A stretch of DNA of 64,000 bases from Merluccius polli (lineage: Eukaryota > Chordata > Actinopteri > Gadiformes > Merlucciidae), in the NCBI GenBank assembly GCA_030340625.1, contig JAOPHQ010006263.1, positions 383,496 to 447,495 of the forward strand. The letters are read 5' to 3'. Under the pieces are notes generated by a model, which was not told where the DNA came from, did no database searches, and saw only the letters and a program-made list of their open reading frames with translations. Both the position numbers and the translations under genes were made by a program. Numbering within the stretch: the stretch's first letter is position 1; each line of letters starts with the position of its first letter. This document shows, piece after piece, positions 23,501 to 35,700 of this stretch.

Positions 23501-26500
23501 ACCACCTCACTATGTTCAGCCATTTTACACGATTTGCATGTATTGTGGTCATGGCAAGACCCCAGAATACCCCAGAATCTTGTGCTACAAGAATATTCAA
23601 AAAACATTACGCAAATAAATGTGTTGCCGGCAGGGTGTTTTTGCTCTGGCAAGCCTAAGATTTCAATCTCTTATCTCTTGTTGGACGTGGGGATTTCCTA
23701 TTTATACCTACACCCCTTCCACCCCCCCCCACCCTATCCACTCATGGACTCTGCTGCATCTCTATATGCTGTAGGGCTGCAACTAAGGATTATTATTTTG
23801 ATTAATTGATTTATCATTTAGTCTAGAAATTGTCATCAATTATGGCAAGTTACCAGAGTCCCAAGTGATGTCATAAATTTGCCTGAAGTATTCATTTTAT
23901 AATGATCCATGAACCAAACATTTGAATTTGTGAAGTATCAAGCAGTTAATGTTTAGAATTTGTACATGATAAATGCCAAACGATTAATCGATTATGTAAT
24001 AATAATAAATAAAAAAAAGCGATACATTTTCTGTTGATCGACAAATTGATTAATCAACTAATTGTTGCAGCCCTAATATGCTGTCTCTATATGCATATGC
24101 TGCTCCCTTCTGCTGTCACAGAGAGGAGTCACACCAGGAACAAGTTCATTCTCAACCGGATGCTATTTAAAGATCCGCTCTCACTGCCGTATGAGAATAG
24201 ATGAGCGTTTAAGAAATCACAGAGCAGCAAAACGACTACACATGCCGCAGCCCCCCCTCCCTTTCTGTGCTCTGGCTGCAAATCAGGCACACGGTGAGCC
24301 AGTTGGGCTTGTGCCTCTTCTCTACCTTACCACTGTTGCCGTTCATGGGTTCATGAACGGCAACAGGATTAGGGTCTCCCACTCATGCACTCCCGTTAGA
24401 TACACTTATTGGGGGCATGCCGTTTAATGATATTACATTGGTTGGTCTATCAGCCTCTGGAGAGGATTATGAGTTGGAGTTGCAGCTTAACCATTTTGAA
24501 CTGACATAGGGAAGTGTCCAGAGTACATGTCTACAAAAGTTTCCAGTTCCTGAGTAATAATGATGTCCTAATATATTACAGAAGTGGCAGAGGGCCTTTG
24601 TGACGTTATTAGTGTAGCAATCGAGAGGATGATGATGCTGATTAATGCTATGTAATTAGGATTATTAGATTAGAACATTTCATTGTCCATCAGTGAAAGA
24701 AAATTGTGTTTGACTAGGGCTCAGATTAAAGGACACAACAAACATACAATTTAAAACAAGTTAAGAACAAAAGTGCAATTCATTATGAAGAATGTATTGT
24801 ATTCAATGTTTAGGAGGCACAATTCAGCAGTTCTTGAATTGTGTATCCTTAGTTATACCCATCTTCATCACTTCTCAATTTCTTGTGATTCTCAGGTATT
24901 TTGTGACCCACCTGATGGGGGCGGACCTCAACAACATAGTGAAATGTCAGAAGCTCACAGACGACCATGTGCAGTTCCTTATCTACCAGATACTACGAGG
25001 TCTGAAGGTGAAGCAACTTCTAATGCTATCATAATTGATCAATAGTTTGTACTTAATAACACAGCCGTGCACCTCTTTGCCTTTGTGGTGAATCAATGCA
25101 ATTCATAATTAATGAGGTTTATTTAATACACACATTCTCCTGTCCTCAGTATATCCACTCAGCGGACATCATTCACAGAGTAAGTGGCATATTTGTTTGT
25201 TTTGATTTTCTCTCTTCACACTGTGTTGTCCGCTCTATACACAACGCTGCTGGGCCTGTGTGTAGTGTGAACACTGTTCATTAAAGGTAACGGATGTCAT
25301 AAACAGCACCTTGTTTTCCACATTGAGTGAGTATTTATAGAATCTACATCTGTTTCTTATTTGGAATATGGCATGTCATTTTGCATTTACCAATATTATA
25401 CGGTACCCAAATATACACACACAAAAACTCTTATTTCAGTATGATTGACGTTGCAGTATTGGTGCTCCCTCTAGGATCTGAAACCCAGTAACCTGGCTGT
25501 GAATGAAGACTGTGAACTAAAGGTCAGTCCAACACCACCTGTTATTCATGGCAAGCAATGTTAATTACAAGGGGGTTATTTAGTTGTTGTTGCTGACACG
25601 TGAGAGCTTATTTTTGTCCACTTTCCTCAGATTCTGGACTTTGGTTTGGCGAGGCACACCGATGATGAAATGACGGGCTATGTGGCCACGCGCTGGTATA
25701 GAGCCCCAGAGATCATGCTGAACTGGATGCACTACAACATGACCGGTAGATGACGATAATTTGTATTTTTTCGATCTGGACTTGTTTTGGGAGACCCAAG
25801 GTATTTTAAATATCACATGCGTGTTTGTCCTGTCTTGTGTTTCAGTGGACATTTGGTCTGTTGGGTGTATAATGGCGGAGCTCCTCACAGGAAGAACTCT
25901 GTTCCCTGGTACTGACCGTATCCTTTCGCACTGTTTCCCGCCTTTTTGTGGTTTAGTGAGAATAAAGGTCAGAGCGGAAATTTTTAAGTTATATTCTGAG
26001 GAGAAGCCCTCACTTCTGTTCACCCTAACTGTTTGCATGGTTAACCACTTCTCTTCTCACTGTTTGTGTCAAAGCCTGGTCTTTGACACAAAAAAAAAGT
26101 TAATCCAAAGTTGTATTTGTGTTGCCACATATTTCCAACCTCTGTAGCTTCTTTTTTTCAGATGCGGTTGCTGAAAGGACATAGCTGACAAGAACTTATT
26201 ATATTTGCTAAATATGTTTTATTTTCATGTTCTTTATTTAAACCAATGATGCATCTAAAGCATTCCGCTGTTAACCTTCTGATGGCCAGGCCCCACCAAA
26301 TGCCACGTATTCACATCGACTCGCGTCCTCCCCACCGTACCGATTTGATAGCAAGCAGTTGAAGCAGGGAATTGGATTTAACAACTCATGTTTGTCCAAT
26401 AAATGACTGATTGTGCTGCCAGCAACACATTTATTTGCATAAAGTTAATGGGACTTGTGCTCTCCCATCACCGATCCCGCCTAATGCAACGTGAATAGAG

Positions 26501-29500
26501 GTGATGGAATGGTGCCAAGAATTGCATTTGGTGGGGCAGTGTTATCCACTTTTTCAACAGAAAGCTGCTGTGGTGTTTGCACAACAGAGATGTTGTGCTG
26601 CATGTGGCTGTCTGCTATCATGAGCTGTAACACATTTTGCCTCTTAACTGCAGGAGGACAGCTTGTTTAAACTCTTCAAACACTTTCCCTCTGTCCCTGG
26701 ACTGTGCCTGTTCTCAGCCTATGCCACACCTTGTGTTTGTTTGAGTAGATCAACTGCTGCGAGACTGCATGTCCTATTTTTTTTCCTTTTGTTTACCTAG
26801 CTCTCCACCTGTCAGCATCCATTTCTATTAAATTGCTAACTTGTATGTTGTATGAGAGCTGCTAAGTCCGGATAACACGCAACTTCCAACAATGCAATGG
26901 CCCTGAAAAGAGATTTGTTTACTTTAATGGAGAATTGTGACTGTTTTCAGGGATATTGATATTTGAACAATGCCGATGGTGCTTGAGTTGTGTTGGTTTC
27001 CCATGTATGATGCCGACTAATGGGTGAGAGATTCCAGGATCTCCCATGTCAAGCTCCAGTCTTCCTTTACCGTACACGGGTAGACATTGATCAGTTGAAG
27101 CTTATCATGATGCTCGTCGGAACGCCAGGGCCCGAGCTCTTGATGAAAATATCTTCTGAGTCTGTGAGTCCACGTCTTCATGCAAGGGTTTTTTTTTCTG
27201 TCTTTTAATCGACAAAGAATTTGTGTGTGCATCTGCTACCAAACATGTCTTGTGAGAATATTCTTGTCTGGGTGGTTTTGTGTGAACTGTGTAAGGCTTT
27301 TGCTTCTGTATCTTTCCCTAATCAAATGAAACGACATTCTCTTGCATTATTCTGCCACCTCTGTTATTGACTGCTCGGACTTCTCTTGCATCGTTTTTCA
27401 AAGCATGTGATGGTGTTCTCTTTCTTTCTGTCTAACTGGCCTCTTCTTCAGTCTTTCTCAAAACATTTGTTTGAAAACGGCAAGTTCCCTGGGCAAACGA
27501 AAGCGCGTAGAAAGAAAACATGCGGCGAGCCACAAAGCGTTTCTGCCAATAGAAGCTGCTACATAACCAACTCTGCTGTATCGCTACACTCCCCTTGACC
27601 CAAGCATTGTAGATATAAACCAGCTTCAGCAGATAATGCGACTGACAGGGACGCCCCCAGCATCTCTAATAAGCAGGATGCCCAGCCATGAGGTGAGCAG
27701 GAGCTACGGCTGCCTTCTGGTAGAGCTGTGGTGAGCACTATACCTGCCCATCACGCCACTTTCTCCATCCCTCCATATCTACATCTGAGTCTGAGTCCAT
27801 CACAATAGTGTAGCTATAAAAAGTTGTTTCCAACTCAAATGATTCGAGACAATTGATAATTTGTCTGCCTGGTGATTCATTTAGATTAAATATATGTAGT
27901 CATTCGGCATGCTTGGTGCATGTTTGAAATGACGATTACTATCGGCTAACTTCTAACTTGTTTGATAAAACGGCACAATTGTTAACATTTAGTGCTGTGT
28001 TTCAACGTAACAAGGTGGCCGTAGTTTTTAAATCAAGAATTGTTCAGCAACTTATTGCAAGCTCGTTATTTTTTCTGAAATGCATTTCCTTTATGGTTCT
28101 ATGGTACTAATTGCTCTGTATGCTATTCAAGATGTCTCGCTACATGGTGCTTTGTCTATTTTCTGCCTGTGCATTTACAAAAAATATACCCTCTCACCTT
28201 TCGGCAAATCTATGTGATGCTTAGATAAAGGGCCTCTATTTTACCACCAGGTGTGATGTTGTTTAGCCATTACAAGCCAGTCAAAATCAAAGTCAAAATG
28301 TATGATGTATAGATCAGCCTACCAGCCTATCCAATGGACTGTACCAACTGGTGGCTAAACGTGATCTTATAGAGATATCTTGTCTTTCTCTTAAAAAATA
28401 GTAATATATAATATAAAAATGTGTAGAATTGTGGGTTTATATGACCACAATGATGGAGTTGCTTATGTTTCCAGGCCAGGAACTACATCAACTCTTTGCC
28501 GCAAATGCCCAAGAGGAATTTTGCTGATGTGTTCATCGGTGCCAACCCCCAAGGTAATACAACATGAGCTTTAATAAATGTAAGGTGTATTGTTCTATAC
28601 ATCACTGTCAACACAGGTTTCTTCAAGTCTGACAACATTCGTATAACATTTTGCTAGTCATAGTGCCATACTGTACGCACTTTGGATGAAAGCATCCACC
28701 AAATGTCATATATTACAGAAACGTTCACATCACATTTGGTCCCAGATTTCTGAGGAAAAATATGTCCTATACATATAAAAAGATATGCTGTATAAAAAAA
28801 ATCTTTGTGGTAGTGTTGGGTTATTGCAATGCATTGCCCTGTTAAGTTTCTTCTGGACTGTTGCAACAGCTGTGGATCTGCTTGAGAAGATGCTGGTTCT
28901 GGACACGGACAAGCGGCTCACTGCAGCTGAAGCTCTGGTCCATCCCTACTTTGCCCAGTACCACGACCCCGACGACGAGCCCAACGCTGAGCCTTACGAC
29001 CAGAGCTTCGAGAGCCGTGAGCTGGAGATCAAGGAGTGGAAACGTATGTTATCATCAGCATATTCATGGTTCAGGGAAACGTGTGTTAACTAAAAACGCA
29101 CAATAGAAATATCCAGCCTTGCTGTTTCTTTACTCTGGCTGCTTTCTCCTTACTGCTTTTATTTTGGCGCCCATGTGGACAGAGTCAAGCTGCCACACAT
29201 TCTGTGTGTCCAGTGTAGTCAAGCGTCCCAGACACGTTAATGCTGAGTGCATTTATAGTTATGGTTTCTCACGTGTGTGCAAGCAAGAGGTAGCTGAAGT
29301 CGGAGGAGAAATAAACTACCATCATGTTCAACTGTTGACCTTGGAGACCTGCTGCGGATATGGGTGCATTCTAATCAAACGCTAAGATTAGGATGTGCAC
29401 TACTTTTTCTATTTGGTTGTTTGATCGGGATTGCTGCCAATTAGTTCAGATGTAGTTATATTTTAGGAACCAAATATCTTCAACAGAAGGCTAAGGATTT

Positions 29501-29839
29501 GGAATGTTTACAAAGGGATTATAAATAATAATGATTTACATCCAACAACTTGTATTTACTTGAGTCAATTCAAGAATGGTGAATTAAATTATTGGAAATT
29601 GGAGTTCTTAATTCTTATACACAGTTGTCATTTGAAATTGACAAGAAAAAAAGTAGGGGTTCAAAAGACATACGAATATTAGTTCATTATCAGTTTATAA
29701 TATGCTAGCCCTAGTACAGCATTGTTCTTACCTATGATATACAATGTTTTTTACATATTTGTTTTTCTTTATAGGGCTAACCTATGAGGAGATGATGAAT
29801 TTTGAGCCCCCTATTGAAGAAGACGTCATGGAATCATGA
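20401..29839 (+). CDS. mapk14: Mitogen-activated protein kinase 14 (p38 alpha)
   Basis: Stress- and cytokine-activated Ser/Thr kinase of cytosol and nucleus, switched on by MKK3/6 phosphorylation of a TGY loop. Exons: 20401-20519, 21685-21814, 22040-22098, 24896-25007, 25150-25179, 25475-25522, 25631-25745, 25846-25917, 27084-27163 (9a) or 27613-27692 (9b), 28475-28553, 28870-29043, 29775-29839. They total 1083 bp, 360 residues, equal to human p38 alpha. Landmarks: MSQKERPLFYRQE start, GSGAYGSV glycine loop, AVKKL lysine, THLMGADLNNIV with the gatekeeper Thr, HR|DLKPSN split by an intron, DFGLARHTDDEMTGY activation loop, VDIWSVGC, and the end EEDVMES. The upstream 20300-20400 region should be 5' UTR. 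The a/b paralogue is undetermined. AATAAA at 30562 and 30912 are polyadenylation candidates. Confidence 0.97.
20559..20592. repeat. Poly(C) tract in mapk14 intron 1
   Basis: 34 consecutive C starting 39 nt after the exon 1 donor at 20520. Confidence 0.97.
23772..24075. mobile_element. hAT-type MITE in mapk14 intron 3
   Basis: Inverted ends TAGGGCTGCAACTAA and TTGTTGCAGCCCTA, internal ATTGATTAAT palindromes, and an exact 8-bp target duplication ATATGCTG at 23764-23771 and 24076-24083. A very common teleost MITE type; no coding capacity. Confidence 0.9.
25918..25927 (+). promoter_or_regulatory. mapk14: U12-type 5' splice site, mapk14 intron 8
   Basis: GTATCCTTTC fits the minor-spliceosome donor consensus RTATCCTTT and departs from the U2 GTRAGT form used by the other mapk14 introns. 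It serves both exon 9a and exon 9b. U12 introns are known throughout the MAPK family. Confidence 0.9.
27084..27163 (+). CDS. mapk14: mapk14 alternative exon 9a
   Basis: An 80-bp exon reading IDQLKLIMMLVGTP then GPELLMKISSES, the counterpart of the major mammalian p38 alpha (CSBP2) version of this segment. Its acceptor has a U12-like branch motif (TTCCTTTAC, 27062-27070) 13-14 nt before AG, and its donor is U2-type GTGAGT. Confidence 0.93.
27613..27692 (+). CDS. mapk14: mapk14 alternative exon 9b
   Basis: An 80-bp exon of identical phase reading INQLQQIMRLTGTPP then ASLISRMPSHE, the counterpart of the CSBP1 version in mammals. The branch motif CCCCTTGAC (27591-27599) lies 13 nt before AG, as expected for U12 introns; the donor is U2-type GTGAGC. 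Since 80 is not a multiple of 3, using both exons would break the frame. Confidence 0.93.
28225..28370. mobile_element. Partial copy of the AGGGCCCC foldback MITE
   Basis: GGGCCTCTATTTTACCACCA and GATCAGCCTACCAGCCTA match one arm and centre of the complete element at 44205-44460. The second arm is missing. Confidence 0.6.
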
Positions 29840-31669
29840 GCGCCGTCCTAAACCATCGACCAGAGCATCCAGCAGTTTAATACTGACTCCACGATCTTAT
29901 CAGAGTGCCTACAACCCTTTAGCCAATCACTTTTAATCAAAGAAAACATTCTCTACTGTAAGTTTTGTTTTTTTAATAGAGGGAACACAATCAAAAGTGG
30001 AGATGGCAAGAGATGTCATGCTTTTCTATGAACCACTAGTGCTATTGGTATATTGCTGGGAAATGTCCTCCATCAAAATTATTTCTTTTTTCCTGTAGCT
30101 TCAATAGTTGTATATCTGTCTCAAGTTGTATCCAGACTTGTAAGACACCACTGTGACACTCAGAAAATGAGATGCTGAAACGTCCTAAACTATAGCTGTG
30201 CTATTGCGTGTGTTTAAAGATGTAGGAATTAATAACTTATATTGCTTTTAGTCTCTTTATAATTAAAAATAGAATACTCTAGTGCCCGTCTTTCACTCTG
30301 CCAACAAGGTATCATGGCACACATACACATATCACTGTCATAAGTTTGTAAAGTTAAATGTATGTCTGTTACCTTTTTATTATAGGCCCCGTTCTTAATT
30401 GTGTACATTTATGATGGGATTTGCAGTTGTTGGAACATGGCTCTGCCAATATAAGAATGTGTCTGTTCTCTATAAAGTATTGACATTTTCCATTGTCTGT
30501 AGATATACATTGTGTTTGCTTCAGGTCTCCAGTTGAAATGTTCCTAAACTAGGTAACTAGAAATAAATCCTATTTAATAAATAATCAAACCCTTTGTTTC
30601 AGTGCAACACAGGTTTATGACACAGGAAAAACTGCCACATATCCTCAAAGAATGTGTAAATAGCATTTTTCTTACGTCACAAAGCAATCACTATCAATAA
30701 GTAGCTCTGTTATTTGTGTATGTATGCAAGAGTGTGTTGTTTGTTTACAGGAATTTGAAGTGTCCAGCTAAAACTAATAGAAATATACATGAAAGAAGGG
30801 ATTTAGATGTATTTATACATTATTGAGGTATTTATAAACAGCAATCAAGAAACCCCAGTAAACTATTTTTAGTTCAGCAGAGTAACTATAATTCTACATT
30901 TGTTTATCAAAAATAAAAACTTTTTTCAGAGTCCGGTGTCTCTTTAATGGTAGTTATTATACTAATATTCGAATTATTTCCCCCAATGATATCTGCTATG
31001 CAAGTTGGTAATTGTCAACGTCAACCTGTCGTTGGGAGACTGCAAGATCTGCTAAAGCATCAGAACCGAAGATGCACTGAATATGTAATATACAATATAT
31101 GTAAACATTCAGTAGTTTCTGGTAGGCCTCTCATATTAAAGGTCTGTAAGTAGGCCTCAGAAACTTAGGACTAAAATAACCAAATGTCTCTAAAATGTCC
31201 AGAACTAAACCCAAGAAAGTACAGAAACAACACATTTAAGTGTTGATAAGATGGGATGGCTCTAGGAAATGAAAAGTAAGAGGCTTATCTATTAAATCTG
31301 CTGTGCTAATACTGCTAATGTAACCAAGTCCTGCTGCTATTTCCAACCTGAAACGCAGCAGCGAGCCTCCAGTTTCCCCAACTAGACAGTTGTAATGGGG
31401 GGGGGGGGGGGGGGGGGTCTAGACAGCCGACGACCCCGCATCATGGTGTATTACATTATCCATTGTAACAGCTACCGTATTGCCCCACAGGTTTGGTTTA
31501 AGGGAAACACACATTGCCTAAATCTATAAAGAGTTTCTACACACGTTGTTTCCCACGCATGTCCAGGTACAGCAATCTTCATACGTACGCTCTCTCAGAT
31601 GGAAACCACTGCGCATGCGTGGATCATTCGATAACTGCTGGCTAACAGCTAGCTGCGAAGCCAGCCGAA
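29840..31669. other. mapk14 3' UTR and srpk1 upstream region
   Basis: Contains the mapk14 3' UTR (AATAAA at 30562 and 30912) and then the srpk1 promoter/5' UTR side, with a 21-base poly(G) run at 31397-31417. No further gene or clear core-promoter element seen. Confidence 0.6.
31397..31417. repeat. Poly(G) tract upstream of srpk1
   Basis: 21 consecutive G, 253 bp before the srpk1 ATG. Confidence 0.95.
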
Positions 31670-32052
31670 ATGGAGAGAAAAGGTAATCTTTACAAAGACA
31701 TAGCATTGCTGCACTCCAGCAATGTCAGGTTGTATGGTTCGTCGTACGAAATATACGCTATAGCATGGCCTCGGGCATCCTAAATAATAACGTGTTGCCA
31801 GTGTGAACATTTAGATGGTGTTGGAATAGAGCACGTCTGTCACGCACTGTTGAGCTGAAGGAAGCTAACGTTAGCTGTCTGTCTTAACACTAGCTTCAAT
31901 GAAACATGCAGGACTTGGCTAGCAAGCAGACGCTTTTCTAGATAACTACACTATATAAATATTATATATATATCAATATTTCTATGTATGCATGCATGCA
32001 TGTATGTATGTATGTATGTATGTATGTATGTATGTATGTATGTATGTATGTA

Positions 32053-32132
<80 letters not shown>

Positions 32133-32669
32133 GTAACGTGTACCTGCTATCGCTTGGTTTCCTAGCAGCTCTTGCCAGCTGGCTGGATGTGGTTATGTCG
32201 CCACGCACCTTGCATGTTGAATCCTCTCAGCTTTTCATAAAGGTTAGAAGGTAACCAGGTTACCTTGTTTAGTTGAACATACCCATATGTCTGCCCTTCG
32301 TGTACATCTAATGTGAGTGGGCGTTTTAATGTAAATCCTTGCAAACACGGTCATGTATGATGAGATAATGCCAGGGTGAAAGATGGTGTCACGTACCAGA
32401 GGTAACCAGTTGTGTGTTTCAGTCCAGGAGCAGATGTTTATCATATGCGTTATTGACTACTAAGAGGCAATACACATTATGTTTCTGGACAGTTTTGGCA
32501 CTCCAAGCGAGAAAGAAGAGGGCAAAAGCAAAGAAATCCAGCAAAAAGTGAGTAGCTGCTTTGCCTCAATGTTGTGCGTTAATATGTATGTAGTAATGTC
32601 AAAAGTTATTTTCATTTCTGGGTACCACAGCGGTCGAGCACTGGGCACATTGTAGTCGTGAGAATCTCT

Positions 32670-32723
<54 letters not shown>

Positions 32724-35700
32724 ACAGCTTCTGATGTAACTGACCTCTAGGCGGTATGCATTAAGTCAGAAATGATCATGTGTCTGTTACTATCTCCTGT
32801 TACTATGTAACACTTGTTGAGTACTAGTCGTAGCCATAGTGCTGCTCCCACCTTTTTGGCCAATGCTGGCCGTTCACCTACCGATCTACTAATCATTCCA
32901 TCAGAGGCATTCGCCAGAGCGTTACATAACACCCAGTGCTATATTTAAAATGAAGAGAATAAAGCGTACATATATAAGGCTCACTGAGACATTGCGTTTC
33001 AATGGAAACAACAGCACCCTTGCAAATATACCCTCATCATGAAATGCATTTTAACAAACCATTCAATGTCATGCTTGGATTTTGAGCATCTATTCGCAGA
33101 ATCCCTAGAAAGCTCTCAGGCATCTTGCACACCATGGAGTTAAAAGACAGTAGTTTATACCATCTCCAGGAAGTGATATTAAGATGCCCCAAAATGTGCT
33201 TTTTATTTTGGAGCACGTATACTCAAAGGGTTGTATGGCTGCCTACAAAAATGTATAGACAAATCCAAATAAAGTCAGATTTGGTTTTGCCTTTTAAAGA
33301 TGTGAATGGAATTGATTAGGTTTCCAATCAATAGGAATTGACTAATACACATATCACTGGAGTCTAAAACATAGAAAATGTTCCCCAGGCCTGGAAATGT
33401 TTTGGGAAATGTCATAACCATGAAGTGATGGAAATTAAATTAAAAAAAAGATATAATTTTATGTAAATTTGAAAAGTAAATTACAGGAGTTGTAAGGTGA
33501 AAATAGGTTAAAGGTAACACGGTTAATATTTTTTGTGCGATTCCAACTTCTAGCCACAGTAAAACTTTCAGAACAAGTTTACAATGTCATAGCAGACACG
33601 GTAAAGTAAAGCTAATTTATTCATTGAAATACATAATTCCACTGAAATACAGAGGTCAACATTTTTTATACATTTATGGGAAAGTCAGAAAAGTTTTGAA
33701 ATTGAATGGGAAAAGCGTCGGAACCCTGTATACTGTTGTTGCACTGCTTTAGCAGACTTTAAAGTGCTTTGAATTAATATGGCCGTTCGAAGTGATTCAA
33801 GTTATACCTTTTGTTTGCCATTATTTTTCTTGTTTCTTGCTCAATTGCGTCTTGAATTGGCTTTAAAATTGCTGTGTTGTCAAATAATTTAGATGTATAT
33901 TGAAGAGATTTTGCTGAAGAATGTGTGCTCCAATAGCAAGCAATAGACTCTGTAATTCCGCTAACGCTCAGATGATGCCTATATGATGGTAGTTGGAGCT
34001 CCTCAGGAGGCCTGGGTGTTATTGCCTAAACTAAATTAGATGTTTAATGAGTTGGAAATGCCCAGGCAACAGGATTAATTTGCAGACTTGAGTCAAATCA
34101 AGACACAACAGTCATTTAGCAGTCTCTTTTATCCAAAGCGACGTGCATTACATTGTCATTAAGGAAGGCAAGTCGGGTTTAGGTGCTTGCTCAAGGATTG
34201 CCTACAGGTAGACTGTGGATATGGGAATTGAACCCATATTCTTAAGGCTGAGATTTAAATCACCATAACCACTAAACTATCATGCCCCTGCAATCGGTCA
34301 ACTACTAGCCGTGCACAATCAGGTGACACACAATGATAACAGATTGTAAGTGACTTGAAGGTAGGAGTGGGATTGCCTTTACAGAAGTGAAAGTGTGTGG
34401 GAAGACTCTTAAAACCATTCACATTTCAGTTCCTCATCCTTGTTGTTTTTGTGTGAAATGCATTGTCTAAAAGTCGGTGGTGGATCATGCCTCAACTTGC
34501 TTTTACAAAACATAGCTGTGTGTACTATGGACTCCACTCTAAACCTCTCTAGTGACCCTTCTATCCATGCGTGTCTCACAGGCAGCTGGCTCATCCTAGA
34601 GCTCAGCCCCAACCACAGCCAGAAGCATCTCCACAAGAGCCCGAGGAGGAGATCCTTGGCTCCGACGACGAGGAGCAGGAGGATCCCAATGACTACTGCA
34701 AGGGTACGCCTCCCTCCACTTCCACTCCCTCCCCACTCTGTCTCACACACAGAGACAGAGTGGGGAGGGTGGTTAAGGGTGTCATCTCTGTAGAATCAGT
34801 GTTTTTAGCCTCCTGCTGCTTCTCTCTTACCCAGGTGGCTATCACCATGTGAAGATAGGAGACCTTTTCAACGGGAAGTACCATGTCATTAGAAAGCTAG
34901 GCTGGGGACACTTCTCCACAGTGTGGCTGGCGTGGGACATCCAGTAAGAACACTTTCACTGTTAGTTTTGAATTTTACAATTGCATTTCCTGTTCTGAGT
35001 GGTACTTGTCATTTTGGTTTGCAGGGTGAAGCGTTTTGTGGCAATGAAAGTGGTGAAAAGTGCAGAGCACTATACAGAAACGGCAGTGGACGAGATCAAA
35101 CTCCTCAGATCCGTGAGTAGAATAATAATTTAAAAGATGTGCTAATTGAATTGCAATTTTTAAATGTATGAATCAGCATGACTTGATTATTGGGTAGGGG
35201 AATGGGTAGGCCTGCTTTTATATGATAGAATATTATATATATTTTAATTAATCTACATTTTTAGCATTCTAAACCATCTATGTCATCCATGTGTTATAAA
35301 CAGGACTGAGGGCACGGACTGATTTTCTTCTTCGATAAAAGTTTTTAATAAAATAATTCTCTCTGATTAGAATATTTGTTTGTTTCTTTATTTTTCCCCC
35401 CGCTAGGTACGAAATTCTGACCCCGACGACCCCAATAGGGAGATGGTGGTCCAGCTGCTAGATGACTTCAAGATCTCGGGCGTTAACGGAACTCGTATCC
35501 TTTTTGTTGTTGCTCTGACCAGCGTCTCCCACTGTTTCTAACACCCTGGCTTCTGTGAGACTGATGGATCCAATCCATTGTTCTCACTGGAGCCCCAACT
35601 GGAGCTGCTGGACTCTGCTAATCTGTTTGAAAAGTACTTTGTCAGCCAAAGGATTATTCCTCCACACCGGTGTCAAATTTAGCTGGAAGCCGACATGCCG

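Noticed and set aside
34440..34793. 117-codon open frame overlapping srpk1 exon 3
   Set aside because: It is the wrong frame of exon 3 extended into both introns; the true frame reads EEEILGSDDEEQEDPNDYCK.
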